Shown: positions 15,494-24,314, counted from the stretch's first letter. The stretch is DNA of 64,000 bases from Haloarcula marismortui ATCC 43049 (GCF_000011085.1 NC_006396.1:2976001-3040000); one strand, 5' to 3'. Numbers and translations: made by a program. Notes: generated from the letters alone by a model not told the origin.

Positions 15494-16894
15494 TTATAAC
15501 TGGTCGACGCAGTCCCGAATGAGGCCATCGACGTTCTCCGGGAGCGTCGGGTGATAGGCCCGGTCCGGCAGGTCACGCACGTCAAGGCCGAGCTCGACGA
15601 TGGTCTGGAACGTCTTGGCGAAGCTGTCCGCGTGGTAGTGCATGCCTTGCCAGCCGAGCACTGTCCCGTCGTCGGCGTCGACGACGAGCTTTGCAAGCCC
15701 CTCGGGCACGTCTTTCGATTTGAACACGCCGTCGTCGCTGGCCTGTCGCGTCGCCGTGACAATATCGTAGCCAGCCTCTTTTGCAGTCTCCTCGTTGTGG
15801 CCGACGCGAGCGAACGGATACACACCCAGCCCGGAGAAGATGACGTGGTGGTGGACGTTTCGGTACGCTTCGAGCGAGCCACCGGCTTCCTGTCGGACGA
15901 TGTTCTCGGCCGCGGTGAAGCCCTGCTCCTTGGCGACGTGGAGAATCGGCTCTTTCCCGTTGACGTCGCCAACGGCGTAGATGTGGTCGGCGTCGCGGGT
16001 CTGCATCGTGTCTCTCGCCCAGTCGCCGTCAACTGAGACCGGTGTGTTCTCCAGCCCGAGCCCTTCGACGGTCGGCCGACGGCCGGTAAAGAGGAACAGC
16101 TGGTCGGCCTCGAACGTCTCCTCGCTGCCGTCGTCGTACTCGACGGTGAGGCGAACGCCGCCGTCCTCGGTCTCTTCCAGTTCCTTCTCGTAGCAGTTTG
16201 TCGGAATGGTCACGTCCCAGTTGTTTTCGTAGATGTCGAGCGCCTCGTCGCCGAACTCCGGGTCGCCTTCGTCGATTGGCCGGTCGTCGTGCTCGATAAC
16301 GGTAAGCTCCATCCCGCCGGCCTCCGCCAGATACGGCACCATTTCCATCCCGATGTAGCCAAAGCCCATCACGATGCCGGAGTCGGGGAATTCGGTGGCG
16401 TCGAGCACCTGGTCGCTCGTCATGAAGTCGACCTCGTCGATGCCGGGCGTCTCCGGGACGTTCACGCTGGAACCGGTCGCAATGACGACGTAGTCGGCCT
16501 CGTGTTCCTCGCCGCCAGCCCGGACCGTGTGCTCGTCGACGAACGTGGCGGTGTCGTGAATGAATGTCACGTCGTCGCGTTCGGCCATCTCGTGGACGGA
16601 GTCTCGGCGGTGGCCCGCCCAGTCGAGCACGTGGTCGTCCTTGCGTTCGACGACGGCTTCCAGATCAACCTCGGGCACGTCGCCGACGAGGCGTTCGTCG
16701 TGGCGCGCCTGAAAGCGGTGGGCGCCTGCGGAGAGCACTTCCTTGGACGGCATACAGCCACGAAGAATACAGAGGCCGCCGCCGGGCTCGCCGTTGTCGA
16801 TGAGCGTGAGTTCGATGTCTTCCGCCTCGACGAGGTCGCCGGCGACTGCGGCCCCGGCACTGCCATACGCGCCGATGATAACGACGTGAGTCAT
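15494..16894 (-). CDS. FAD/NAD-dependent disulfide oxidoreductase (dihydrolipoamide dehydrogenase-like)
   Basis: A 466-residue class I pyridine nucleotide-disulfide oxidoreductase. Features are an FAD-binding N-terminus (VVIIGAYGSAGAAVAGDL), a redox pair Cys42/Cys47 in LCILRGCMPSK, an NAD-binding segment GIVMGFGYIGMEMVPYLAEAG, a second FAD motif IYAVGDVNG, and the C-terminal His448-Glu dyad in HPTLPE. The CxxxxC spacing matches lipoamide and mercuric reductases, but CILRGC replaces the usual CLNVGC. There is no pyruvate dehydrogenase gene nearby, so it may reduce another thiol, disulfide or metal. A TATA-like TTAAATAA stretch lies just upstream of its start. Confidence 0.9.
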   Translation of the reverse strand: MTHVVIIGAYGSAGAAVAGDLVEAEDIELTLIDNGEPGGGLCILRGCMPSKEVLSAGAHRFQARHDERLVGDVPEVDLEAVVERKDDHVLDWAGHRRDSVHEMAERDDVTFIHDTATFVDEHTVRAGGEEHEADYVVIATGSSVNVPETPGIDEVDFMTSDQVLDATEFPDSGIVMGFGYIGMEMVPYLAEAGGMELTVIEHDDRPIDEGDPEFGDEALDIYENNWDVTIPTNCYEKELEETEDGGVRLTVEYDDGSEETFEADQLFLFTGRRPTVEGLGLENTPVSVDGDWARDTMQTRDADHIYAVGDVNGKEPILHVAKEQGFTAAENIVRQEAGGSLEAYRNVHHHVIFSGLGVYPFARVGHNEETAKEAGYDIVTATRQASDDGVFKSKDVPEGLAKLVVDADDGTVLGWQGMHYHADSFAKTFQTIVELGLDVRDLPDRAYHPTLPENVDGLIRDCVDQL

Positions 16895-16991
16895 ACCAGT
16901 GCTAGAGCGACGGCATTAAATAAAGGCTTCAGTGGCGTGTTTCGCCCGGACACGACCGACGTGTGGTAGTCTGGCCCACCGAACCGACTGG

Positions 16992-19508
16992 TCAGTCGTC
17001 GCCGTCGACGGGCGCGGGTGGACGCGACCGCCCGAACCCGAGTATGCCACGAACCGACCAGTCAGCGTTGAACACTCGGTCCCAGACGACAAGTGCGGAG
17101 GGGATCACCAGCAGGGACGCGAGGAACGCGTACCCGATCGACAACGCCGTCAGGATACCGAACTGGCCGATTGCGGGGAACACAGCCAGCCCGAGCACGC
17201 CGATGCCGAACGTCGTGGTGAGCATACTCCCGAACAGCGCGCCACCGGTCCCGCGAACGGTCCGGTCCAGTGCCGTTTCGAGGTCGTTTTCGTCGAACTC
17301 GTCGGCAAACCGGTGGGTGACGTGGACTGAGTAGTCGACCCCCAGTCCGATAGTTATCGCCAACATCGTCGCTGTCAACGCGTTGAACGGGATGCTGAGC
17401 ACCCGCATCGTCCCGCCGAGCCACGCCACCGTGACGACGACAGGAATGATGTTCACGAGGCCGAGCGACGGCCGTCCCTCCAGCATATTGTAGATGAGGA
17501 TGAGGAACACCGACGCGCCGATAAGTGCGATCGCCAGCGACTGGATCGCAGACTCCAGGATGAGGTCCGAGACGGCCTGGAACACGACAACCGAGCCGGT
17601 TGCCGTCGCGTCATACCGGAAGTCGTCGGCAACGTTTCGCGTATCGGTGGTCACCTCTGCGTCGGTCGCGTCCGCCTCGACGGTATAGACAACGCGTGCG
17701 CTCCGGTAGTCCTCGGTGATGTACTCGAGGGCCTGGCCACGGGCCGACGAGTCGAGCAGGTACTCGTATATCTGTTCGAGGTTATCGTCCGGGATCCCGT
17801 TGTCGTTCCGGTCGTTGCGCTCGACCATTCGGCGGAACTCGGGGTCCTCGTCCGCCCGGTCCCGGATGACGGTCACGATAGACGTCGAATCAGCACGCCC
17901 GTCTTCTCGAACAAACGAGTCCGGCGGGTTGTTCCCCGCCCGATACATCTGCTCAAGCGCCGCGTCGTTCCGCATCGGCCCCTCTACGTACACCGTCGCC
18001 TGACTGGACTGGGTCGTGTCGAACCGTTCATCGAGGAAGTTCGTCACCTCCGTTACGGTGTATTCGCTCGGAGCGAACGGCTCCGGCAGGGCCTCGACGA
18101 AGTCCGGGTTCTCCTCGGGCGGCAGGAAGTCCTCCTGACTGAACGACGTCGAGACGCCGGTGGCGTAGTAGCTGGCACCGACCGTAGATACGAGGATGAG
18201 CACGAGGAAGATGATCGGGGCGCGGTTCGCGATGACGACACCGCCGCGCAACACGTCACTGAGTGCCGAATCCTCCGCGCCCAGCGGCGTCTCGCTGAAC
18301 GTCGGAATTGGGTAGCGCTGGCGGAGCCGGTCCAGTTCTACCTTCGCCGCGGGCAGGAACACCCCGAAGATGAGGAAGGTGAAGGTGATACCGACAGAGG
18401 CCACGTAGCCGAAGTCCTGAATCGGCGGCAGTGCGCTGGTGAGGTTCGCGGCAAACCCGATGACTGTCGTGCCGGTCACGATGAAGAACGCGACAAGCAG
18501 TTGGTCGGTCGTGATCCGCATCGATTTCTGGATGGACGCCCCGGTTTCACGCTCCTCCCGATATCGGTTGACGGCGTGAATCCCGAAGTCGATACCCACC
18601 GCCAGTAACAGCGGTGGCACGGCGATGAGCATCTGCGAGAAGGGGATGCCGGCAAGCCCCATGAAGCCGAACGTCCAGACGACGGCCATAAACAGCGCGA
18701 GCAGGCCAAGCGCCATGTCCGCGAGGTCGCGGTAGGCAATCGTCAGGAAAAACAGAATGAACAGCACTGCCGCGGGCACGGTCAGGATGAGCGAGTCGCC
18801 GACGACGTTCGAGAACTCGTCTGCGACGATACCGCTGCCGAACAGGGTGATGCCACCGTGGTCAGCGCTGGAGACAGTGAACCCGGCCTGTTTCTGGATA
18901 CTCGTTAGCGGACTCGAACCGCCCTGGCCTGACCCGGAGGAGATTCCCGCCGGGACCTCGTGTGTGACGACTCCGATGGTCGCCGACGCCGAGGCGGCTT
19001 TGCGGTTGAAGTCCTTGCTCAGTAGTGATTTGAACCGGGGATTCTGCTCGGCCGCGCGCCTGACGGCAGCGTCGATTTCACTCGGCGTTGCGGCTTCGAC
19101 AGCATAGACCTGTTGTTCAGTTGTCGTCGCTTCCGGGTCTAGCTGCTTGGCGACAATGCTGGCGGCGCTTGAGGTCGATGTGACACGGAGCGTTCCGCGC
19201 TGTTCCAGCCGGTGCTGTGACCTGAGCATCCGGAGTAGCGCCGGCTTCGAGAGCACGTTCGTCTCCTGCTGGATCAGCTGTGTGCTCCCTGTATCCGGTG
19301 AGAAGGTCGGCGAGAACTTGTCGTTGACCTCCTGTAGTGCCTCCTCGGCCGGCAGTCCGGTCGTAAACTGCGATGTCCCGGAATTGGTCGAGACGCCCCC
19401 GAGGCCGGCGCTGAAGACCACCGTCACGACCAGGAAGAGGAGCACCACCTTCCGTGAATCGTGGACGATGCGGTCGTCTGCCCAATCGATGTAGCGCTGA
19501 TAGTCCAT
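16992..19508 (-). CDS. RND/MMPL superfamily exporter
   Basis: 838 residues with the duplicated RND architecture: an N-terminal helix, an ~170-residue extracellular domain (SQFTTGLPAEEALQ), five or six helices (~230-430), then a second helix near 445, a second extracellular domain (~470-650) and a final helix cluster. Typical motifs are GIDFGIHAVNRYREE in the first half and GLGVDYSVHVTHRFADE in the second; both carry the transmembrane Asp of proton-coupled MMPL transporters. Relatives export lipids, hopanoids or hydrophobic compounds. Its start lies 3 bp after the stop of the CARDB-type surface protein upstream, so the two form an operon, with a divergent TetR as likely regulator. Confidence 0.94.
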   Translation of the reverse strand: MDYQRYIDWADDRIVHDSRKVVLLFLVVTVVFSAGLGGVSTNSGTSQFTTGLPAEEALQEVNDKFSPTFSPDTGSTQLIQQETNVLSKPALLRMLRSQHRLEQRGTLRVTSTSSAASIVAKQLDPEATTTEQQVYAVEAATPSEIDAAVRRAAEQNPRFKSLLSKDFNRKAASASATIGVVTHEVPAGISSGSGQGGSSPLTSIQKQAGFTVSSADHGGITLFGSGIVADEFSNVVGDSLILTVPAAVLFILFFLTIAYRDLADMALGLLALFMAVVWTFGFMGLAGIPFSQMLIAVPPLLLAVGIDFGIHAVNRYREERETGASIQKSMRITTDQLLVAFFIVTGTTVIGFAANLTSALPPIQDFGYVASVGITFTFLIFGVFLPAAKVELDRLRQRYPIPTFSETPLGAEDSALSDVLRGGVVIANRAPIIFLVLILVSTVGASYYATGVSTSFSQEDFLPPEENPDFVEALPEPFAPSEYTVTEVTNFLDERFDTTQSSQATVYVEGPMRNDAALEQMYRAGNNPPDSFVREDGRADSTSIVTVIRDRADEDPEFRRMVERNDRNDNGIPDDNLEQIYEYLLDSSARGQALEYITEDYRSARVVYTVEADATDAEVTTDTRNVADDFRYDATATGSVVVFQAVSDLILESAIQSLAIALIGASVFLILIYNMLEGRPSLGLVNIIPVVVTVAWLGGTMRVLSIPFNALTATMLAITIGLGVDYSVHVTHRFADEFDENDLETALDRTVRGTGGALFGSMLTTTFGIGVLGLAVFPAIGQFGILTALSIGYAFLASLLVIPSALVVWDRVFNADWSVRGILGFGRSRPPAPVDGDD

Positions 19509-19511
19509 GCG

Positions 19512-21437
19512 TTAGCGGAACCTGAAGTAGCCGCCGATGGCCAGGGCGGCCACGAGTGCGACGCCGATAATCGCCGTCAGTGGTGAACTGCCACCGCCGG
19601 AGTTGGTCACGGAGACCGGAAGCCGGTAGGTATCAGACACCGGCGTATCTCCGTCCGGTTCCTCGTACTGGAAGTCCACCGAAACGGGGTAGCTCTTCGT
19701 CATCGCGGCACCGCTTGCGCTGATGCCGAACTCGATGGTTGTTGACTCACCCTGGTCAAGGCTGTCGACGTACGCCTGGTCGTCCGAGACGGAGATCGGT
19801 GACTCGGCGAACAGTTTTGCCTCGATATCGGTCAGTCGCTGCCCGGCGTCGTTGGTGATAGTCACTTCGAGCGTGCTGGACCCGCCAACGTTGACGGACG
19901 CGTTCGTCGTCTCGACAATGAACTCATCGGCGCTCCCGTCGACGCTCTGTCGGATTTCGAGCGTGTCGCTCTCGCGCCTGTCGTCCTCACTGTTGCGGTA
20001 GGTGGCGACGAAATCGAACTGTCGTGGGCCGGCGTTCGCGTTATCGGACACGTCGGCATCGAACGAGACGGTCGCCGACTCGCCCGGCTCGAGATCGCCG
20101 ACTGCGTACTGGGTTTCCTTCGGCGAGACGTTGTCGTGGGAACTCTCCCAGTTCAGGACAACGTTACGGACCGTTCGGTCGCCAGTGTTGGTGAGTGACG
20201 CTTCCAGCGTGCCGTCGTCACCTGCCTGCAGGGTCGATTCAACGTCGCCTAGCTCGAAGGACTGCTCTGGCTCGGGCCGGATTCCGAGCGAGATGTCGTC
20301 AGCGACGCCGGCATCGCCTTCGGGGTCGTCGTAGCTTACCGACGCCGACAGGGCGTAGCTCTGTGTCTTGGCGTCGTCGCTGGCGCTTGCGTCGACGCTC
20401 ACCGTTCGCGTTTCACCGGGCTCCCAGGAGCCGACGAACTGCGACGTGGACTCGGACTGTCCGAACGTAATTGCGGTGTTCTGCGTGGCAAGCGACACTG
20501 TCGCGCCCGAGACCGTGACAGGACCGTCGTTGCGCAGGGTCACGTTGTACGTCCCGGAATCGCCGACAGCGACGTCACTGTCGGTACTTTCGACGGTGAA
20601 CGTTTGCTCGGGGTTGGGCGTAATACCGAGGGAGGAGGCGGTCGTGCTCTTTCGCACCCCGTCCGTGTCGTCGAAGTCGACCTGGAGGTCGAACTGATAC
20701 GGTTCGGCTCTCGTATCACCGCTCGCACCGACGCGGTACCGGAGGGTACGCTGTTCACCGGCCTCCCAGGTGTCGATAAACCGGGAGCTGCTGGCGTCGC
20801 CACCGACTGTGAGTTCGGAGTTCGTCGATTTCAGCGTTACCGAGGATTCTCGGGCCGGCTCGTCACCGGTGTTCTCGACAGTGACTGCGACCGTGCCGGT
20901 CGAATCCACGCGTGCACCGGAGTCGACGTTCACCACGTCAAAAGCCGCGTCGTCGTCGATTTCGATTTCGAGTTCGATCCGTTCGCTCGTGGTCGTTTCA
21001 GCCCGTGCACCGTCGCTTTCTGAGGCATAGCTTGTGTACTTGTATTCGACGATGACTGGAACGGTATAGTCTCCTGGGCTTGCACTGTCATCGACGCTCA
21101 CTTCGAAGGGAATCGGCTCCGTTTTTCCTTCTGGGACGGACCCAACGGCCTGTTTGTTCGTCGTCACCGTAATCGGGGCGTCGCCGCTGTTGACCTTGAC
21201 CATCGTTCCGCGGGCGGTCGTCACTTCGCTGTTCTGGACACCCTGGGTCGAAGACCCGGAGTCGATCGTTCCGCTGTTGACGAGGACGACGTCGAGTGTC
21301 GTCTCCTCACCGGGTGTGACGGTATTATCGACGAACGTTGCGTCGAAGTCGGGACTTCCGGTCACGGCGCCGATCGCCGTTCCGGATGCCATGAGCAATG
21401 CGACAACAGCCAGCGTCAGTAATGTTCGTGGTTTCAT
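19512..21437 (-). CDS. Secreted, membrane-anchored CARDB/COG1361 surface protein (exporter partner)
   Basis: 641 residues from the ATG at 21437 (MKPRTLLTLAV), favoured by an AAATAAC element ~30 bp upstream; an ATG at 21458 would add seven residues. A signal peptide is followed by five or so repeated CARDB/NEW3-like beta domains of ~100 residues. Each has a pattern like VGDSGTYNVTLRNDGPVTVSGATVSL and WEPGETRTVSV. The protein ends in a single C-terminal helix (SPLTAIIGVALVAALAIGGYF) and a short FRFR tail. It is probably an outward-facing adaptor or cell-surface scaffold for the MMPL exporter encoded 3 bp downstream. That role is inferred from the tight gene pairing. Confidence 0.9.
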   Translation of the reverse strand: MKPRTLLTLAVVALLMASGTAIGAVTGSPDFDATFVDNTVTPGEETTLDVVLVNSGTIDSGSSTQGVQNSEVTTARGTMVKVNSGDAPITVTTNKQAVGSVPEGKTEPIPFEVSVDDSASPGDYTVPVIVEYKYTSYASESDGARAETTTSERIELEIEIDDDAAFDVVNVDSGARVDSTGTVAVTVENTGDEPARESSVTLKSTNSELTVGGDASSSRFIDTWEAGEQRTLRYRVGASGDTRAEPYQFDLQVDFDDTDGVRKSTTASSLGITPNPEQTFTVESTDSDVAVGDSGTYNVTLRNDGPVTVSGATVSLATQNTAITFGQSESTSQFVGSWEPGETRTVSVDASASDDAKTQSYALSASVSYDDPEGDAGVADDISLGIRPEPEQSFELGDVESTLQAGDDGTLEASLTNTGDRTVRNVVLNWESSHDNVSPKETQYAVGDLEPGESATVSFDADVSDNANAGPRQFDFVATYRNSEDDRRESDTLEIRQSVDGSADEFIVETTNASVNVGGSSTLEVTITNDAGQRLTDIEAKLFAESPISVSDDQAYVDSLDQGESTTIEFGISASGAAMTKSYPVSVDFQYEEPDGDTPVSDTYRLPVSVTNSGGGSSPLTAIIGVALVAALAIGGYFRFR

Positions 21438-21557
21438 GCGTAGGGACACTTCGGACATGCCGTGTCGTTATTTCTATCCGGAGCGGACGTCATGCGTGGG
21501 AGATCGGCATATATGCCCACATACGTCTGTACAGACTCCCGCCCGAACCGTGTACAT

Positions 21558-21575
21558 CGAACGAACGTTCGGTCG
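21558..21575. promoter_or_regulatory. Candidate TetR operator 1
   Basis: CGAACGAACGTTCGGTCG is an 18-bp palindrome identical to the site at 21622-21639 except for the two central bases. It lies in the divergent region between the exporter operon and the tetR gene, about 120 bp from the exporter operon start. It is a likely binding site for the adjacent TetR protein. Confidence 0.6.
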
Positions 21576-21621
21576 CCTATCAACGTTGTGGTTCAGTAAC
21601 AGTGGGAAGATATTTACTGCC

Positions 21622-21639
21622 CGAACGAATATTCGGTCG
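21622..21639. promoter_or_regulatory. Candidate TetR operator 2, overlapping the tetR transcription start
   Basis: CGAACGAATATTCGGTCG shares both 8-bp arms with operator 1, centre-to-centre 64 bp away. It sits between the tetR TATA element (AGATATTTA, ~21608-21616) and the ATG at 21642. Binding there would block initiation, so autorepression is expected. Confidence 0.65.
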
Positions 21640-21641
21640 GG

Positions 21642-22262
21642 ATGAGTGATGGAATTCCGTTCGCCGGGGAGCCAGCGGACTCGCACGAGGCGATAATGCG
21701 AGCCACGTTCCGTGCCCTCCGGGAATACGGGTATGCCGGACTTTCGATACAGCGAATCGCGGACGAGGCCGACCTCAGCAAATCGACGTTTTATCACCAC
21801 TTCGATGGCAAGGAGGACCTCCTGTTGTCGTTTCAGGAGTTCATCCTCACGGAATTTAACCGCATTTTTCAGATCGAGTCGACCGGCGACCCCGAACAGG
21901 ACATCAAGACGTTTGTCAGTCTCATTCTCGACGATTTCCCGGACTGCGTCGAAACGCCAACCAAGAACGCCGTACTCGGTTCGTACGTCGAGATGCGTGC
22001 TCAGGCAGTCCAGAACCCGGACTTCCGCGAGAAATTCACTGAGACGGACGAACTGTTCGCCCGACAACTCGTACAGATCATCGAGGACGGCATCGAACAG
22101 GGAGTCTTCGCCGATGTCGACCCCGACACGGTTTCGCGATTCATGATCACGATACTCGACGGTGTAATTCTTCAGAGCGCAACGCGCAACGACAATCCTG
22201 TCGCCGAGGTTCGGGATACCATCGACGAGTACATCGAAGAGACGCTGATTCTCAACACCTAG
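21642..22262 (+). CDS. TetR/AcrR family transcriptional regulator
   Basis: A 206-residue repressor. The N-terminal ~60 residues are a TetR HTH (IMRATFRALREYGYAGLS, IQRIADEADLSKSTFYHHF, DGKEDLL). The helical C-terminal domain would bind an inducer. It is divergent from the CARDB-MMPL exporter operon, and two near-identical 18-bp palindromes lie between them, the classic layout of a locally acting efflux repressor. Its last 4 bp overlap the end of the convergent HalX regulator gene. Ligand unknown, possibly the exported compound. Confidence 0.95.
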   Translation: MSDGIPFAGEPADSHEAIMRATFRALREYGYAGLSIQRIADEADLSKSTFYHHFDGKEDLLLSFQEFILTEFNRIFQIESTGDPEQDIKTFVSLILDDFPDCVETPTKNAVLGSYVEMRAQAVQNPDFREKFTETDELFARQLVQIIEDGIEQGVFADVDPDTVSRFMITILDGVILQSATRNDNPVAEVRDTIDEYIEETLILNT

Positions 22263-22831
22263 CTTCGGCTGATAGACTGGTACGTCTGTTTCAGCTCTTC
22301 GAAATCATCGTTCTCGGCGTGCAACATCCATTCCAGTTCCCTGGCACGTTCCTTTAGCTCCGTGTACTCGGCGCTCGATTCCAGTTGTGACGCGGACTTT
22401 TCGCGTTCCAGCACAGAGAGCTTCGAGGAAATCCGGAAGTACTCGTCGAGCCTATCGTCCTCGTCGGGTCTGTCGAGATGTTGATCGAGCGTCGACAGGA
22501 GCGTCGACTGGCCGACCGGCTTCTGGAGGTAGTCATCGAACGGCATCTCCAGAATATTCAGATCAGCGTCGACCGCGGTCAGCATGATGATGATGCCGTC
22601 GTACCCTCGCTCACGCAACCGCGAAAGCACGTCGTCACCGTGCACGTCAGGCATTCGTCGGTCGAGCAACACAGCGTCGAACTCCGGGCCGGCAGCGTCG
22701 AGCGCTGCTTGGCCACTGTACGCAACCGTCGTCTCGTAACGCTCACCCAGTTTCAGGGCCTGCGTGTCGGCGACGTCGTGTTCGTCGTCAACGACGAGCA
22801 CCCGCGGCGGGCCGCCTGTTGTTCTGGACAC
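22259..22831 (-). CDS. HalX-domain response regulator
   Basis: About 190 residues from a GTG at 22831; a TTG at 22858 would add nine residues. TATATG at 22862-22867 is placed about 33 bp upstream of the GTG. Residues 10-125 are a CheY-like receiver with VLVVDDEHD, the phospho-acceptor Asp57 in VLLDRRMPD and Lys in YLQKPVG. The C-terminal ~65 residues form the haloarchaeal HalX helical domain (DEYFRISSKLSVLEREKSA, then a coiled-coil-like tail). There is no DNA-binding domain, so output is probably protein-protein. It converges on tetR with a 4-bp overlap. An IS6 element now separates it from the divergent membrane PAS-like gene. Confidence 0.9.
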   Translation of the reverse strand: MSRTTGGPPRVLVVDDEHDVADTQALKLGERYETTVAYSGQAALDAAGPEFDAVLLDRRMPDVHGDDVLSRLRERGYDGIIIMLTAVDADLNILEMPFDDYLQKPVGQSTLLSTLDQHLDRPDEDDRLDEYFRISSKLSVLEREKSASQLESSAEYTELKERARELEWMLHAENDDFEELKQTYQSISRS

Positions 22832-22877
22832 AGTATTACGCAGGTCTAGGGCTGGCAACTGTATATGTCTTATCGGC

Positions 22878-22885
22878 AGCCGCCT
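22878..22885. repeat. Target-site duplication, left copy
   Basis: AGCCGCCT is repeated exactly at 23582-23589, immediately outside both inverted termini of the IS element. Eight base pairs is the usual duplication length for IS6-family insertions. It lies between the TATA elements of the divergent HalX and PAS-like genes. Confidence 0.9.
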
Positions 22886-23581
22886 GGTCGTGTTTAGTTA
22901 AGCGTGAAAAGTGAGGCGAGAGTGATTTCAGCTGTCCATGGCAGAAATCACGCGCCTCAGCGGATGTAGAGACTGGATTGATTTGGGTTTTGTGGAGCGC
23001 GAGCGGACACCCGAGCCAGCGATGGCGTTGGGTATTCAATCGCACGTTGCGGGCCTCTCGCTATCGAATACCGTTGAATTACTCGAAGATCTGGGTGTCC
23101 AACGCAGTCGCAAAGCCGTCCACGATTGGGTGCAGAAAGCCGATCTACAGCCCGACTCTGGAAAATCTCCGAATCAGATTGCGCTTGACGAAACAGTGAT
23201 TCGGATCAACGATCAGCAGTTCTGGCTGTACGCCGCGGCCGATCCGCAGTCGAACGAACTGCTTCACATCCGGCTATTTGCGACGACTACGACCACTCTC
23301 ACAGAAATTTTCTTGCGCGAACTTCGGCAAAAACACGACGTCGAAACTGCCGTCTTTCTCGTCGATGGCGCTCAACATCTTCAAACTGCACTGCAACGAG
23401 CTGGACTCCGATTTCAGATGTCTCGCCACGGAAATCGGAACGCTGTCGAACGGATTTTTCGAGAACTAAAGCGACGAACCTCGTCGTTTTCGAATTGCTT
23501 TAGCCATGTCGAACCGGAAACAGCCGAAAATTGGTTGCTGAGTTTCGCTCGCTGGCACAATGCTACTAACTAAACACTACC
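22886..23581 (+). mobile_element. Complete IS6-family insertion sequence, 696 bp
   Basis: The element is bounded by 15-bp terminal inverted repeats: left GGTCGTGTTTAGTTA and right (reverse-complemented) GGTAGTGTTTAGTTA, 14 of 15 identical. Exact 8-bp flanking duplications of AGCCGCCT confirm both ends. It carries one transposase gene occupying most of its length. An intact frame, near-perfect ends and an undecayed target duplication indicate a fairly recent insertion that may still be active. Confidence 0.93.
22938..23573 (+). CDS. IS6-family DDE transposase
   Basis: A 211-residue transposase, a normal length for short haloarchaeal IS6/IS240-like elements. The catalytic triad is visible: Asp84 in ALDETVIRI, Asp143 in FLVDGAQHL and Glu171 in NAVERIFRELKRR, followed by the family's basic residues. 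The N-terminal ~65 residues contain the HTH (LSLSNTVELLEDLGVQRSRKAVHDWV). It catalyses replicative cut-and-join transposition through cointegrates. The frame is intact from ATG to TAA. It is less GC-rich and less acidic than its neighbours, as expected for a mobile gene. Confidence 0.95.
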   Translation: MAEITRLSGCRDWIDLGFVERERTPEPAMALGIQSHVAGLSLSNTVELLEDLGVQRSRKAVHDWVQKADLQPDSGKSPNQIALDETVIRINDQQFWLYAAADPQSNELLHIRLFATTTTTLTEIFLRELRQKHDVETAVFLVDGAQHLQTALQRAGLRFQMSRHGNRNAVERIFRELKRRTSSFSNCFSHVEPETAENWLLSFARWHNATN

Positions 23582-23589
23582 AGCCGCCT
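23582..23589. repeat. Target-site duplication, right copy
   Basis: AGCCGCCT matches the left copy at 22878-22885. It lies about 9 bp upstream of a GCGTTAACC element that is positioned as the TATA box of the following gene. Confidence 0.9.
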
Positions 23590-23629
23590 CTTGAAAAGCG
23601 TTAACCGATGGCCCATTGAGTGTGTACCG

Positions 23630-24238
23630 ATGAGCAAGTCGTCGGCGGACACAGGCGGTCGACACCGTCTTGGCAGCCTCGCGGCCGTGATCGGGTGGAT
23701 AGGAGCAGGAGCGGTCGTGCTCGCCACCGTCGCGCTGGCGGTGCAGTCAGTGTTCTCACTCGGACTCTCGGAACAGGTCACCATCGGCCTCGGTCTGGCG
23801 CTTGGCGGCGGGCTGGGCGGCGTTTCCTACCTGCTGGTGACTGATTCGCCCGGCGAGACGACCGACGAGACGATGACTGTGTCGGCAGATGCCAAGCACA
23901 CACCGGAGCCACAGCCGGTCGACCTCTTCGACGGTCATCCTGACCCGGTGTTGTACTTCGCCGACGAGGGCCACGGCCCGGTCGTGCGTGCAGCAAACGA
24001 ATCGTTTGGGGCCACGTTCGACGTCCCGTCCGACCGCCTCAGCGGGACAGCCCTCTCAGAAGCCCTGCTCGTGGCCGGTATCGACGAAGTGGACGCCGAG
24101 ACAGTCAGCACGGCTGACCTTGATGTCGTCGCCCTCTCGACGGCACCCGACGAACCGCGGCAGTTTCGGCTGCGGACAGCCGGCGCCCCATCGACCGGCT
24201 ACCTCCTGCTCACACCGCTGGGGACAGCGGGCGAGTGA
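23630..24238 (+). CDS. Membrane protein with PAS-like cytoplasmic domain
   Basis: 202 residues starting at the ATG at 23630, with GTTAACC ~27 bp upstream; an upstream ATG at 23591 precedes the promoter. Two hydrophobic helices (~16-40, VIGWIGAGAVVLATVALAV; ~47-70, Gly-rich) are followed by a linker and a PAS-like domain (~95-160; LFDGHPDPVLYFADEGHGPVVRAAN, then FGATFDVPSDRLSG). There is no kinase or other output domain. It may sense a signal for a partner; the divergent HalX regulator was its direct neighbour before the IS inserted. The PAS assignment is by pattern and moderately confident. Confidence 0.8.
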   Translation: MSKSSADTGGRHRLGSLAAVIGWIGAGAVVLATVALAVQSVFSLGLSEQVTIGLGLALGGGLGGVSYLLVTDSPGETTDETMTVSADAKHTPEPQPVDLFDGHPDPVLYFADEGHGPVVRAANESFGATFDVPSDRLSGTALSEALLVAGIDEVDAETVSTADLDVVALSTAPDEPRQFRLRTAGAPSTGYLLLTPLGTAGE

Positions 24239-24314
24239 ACGGCCGAACGCCGCCCGCGGGTCGGCGGCGTAACGGAACTTTAAAGATTCCATCCCGGCGA
24301 GATTCTGGATAGGA

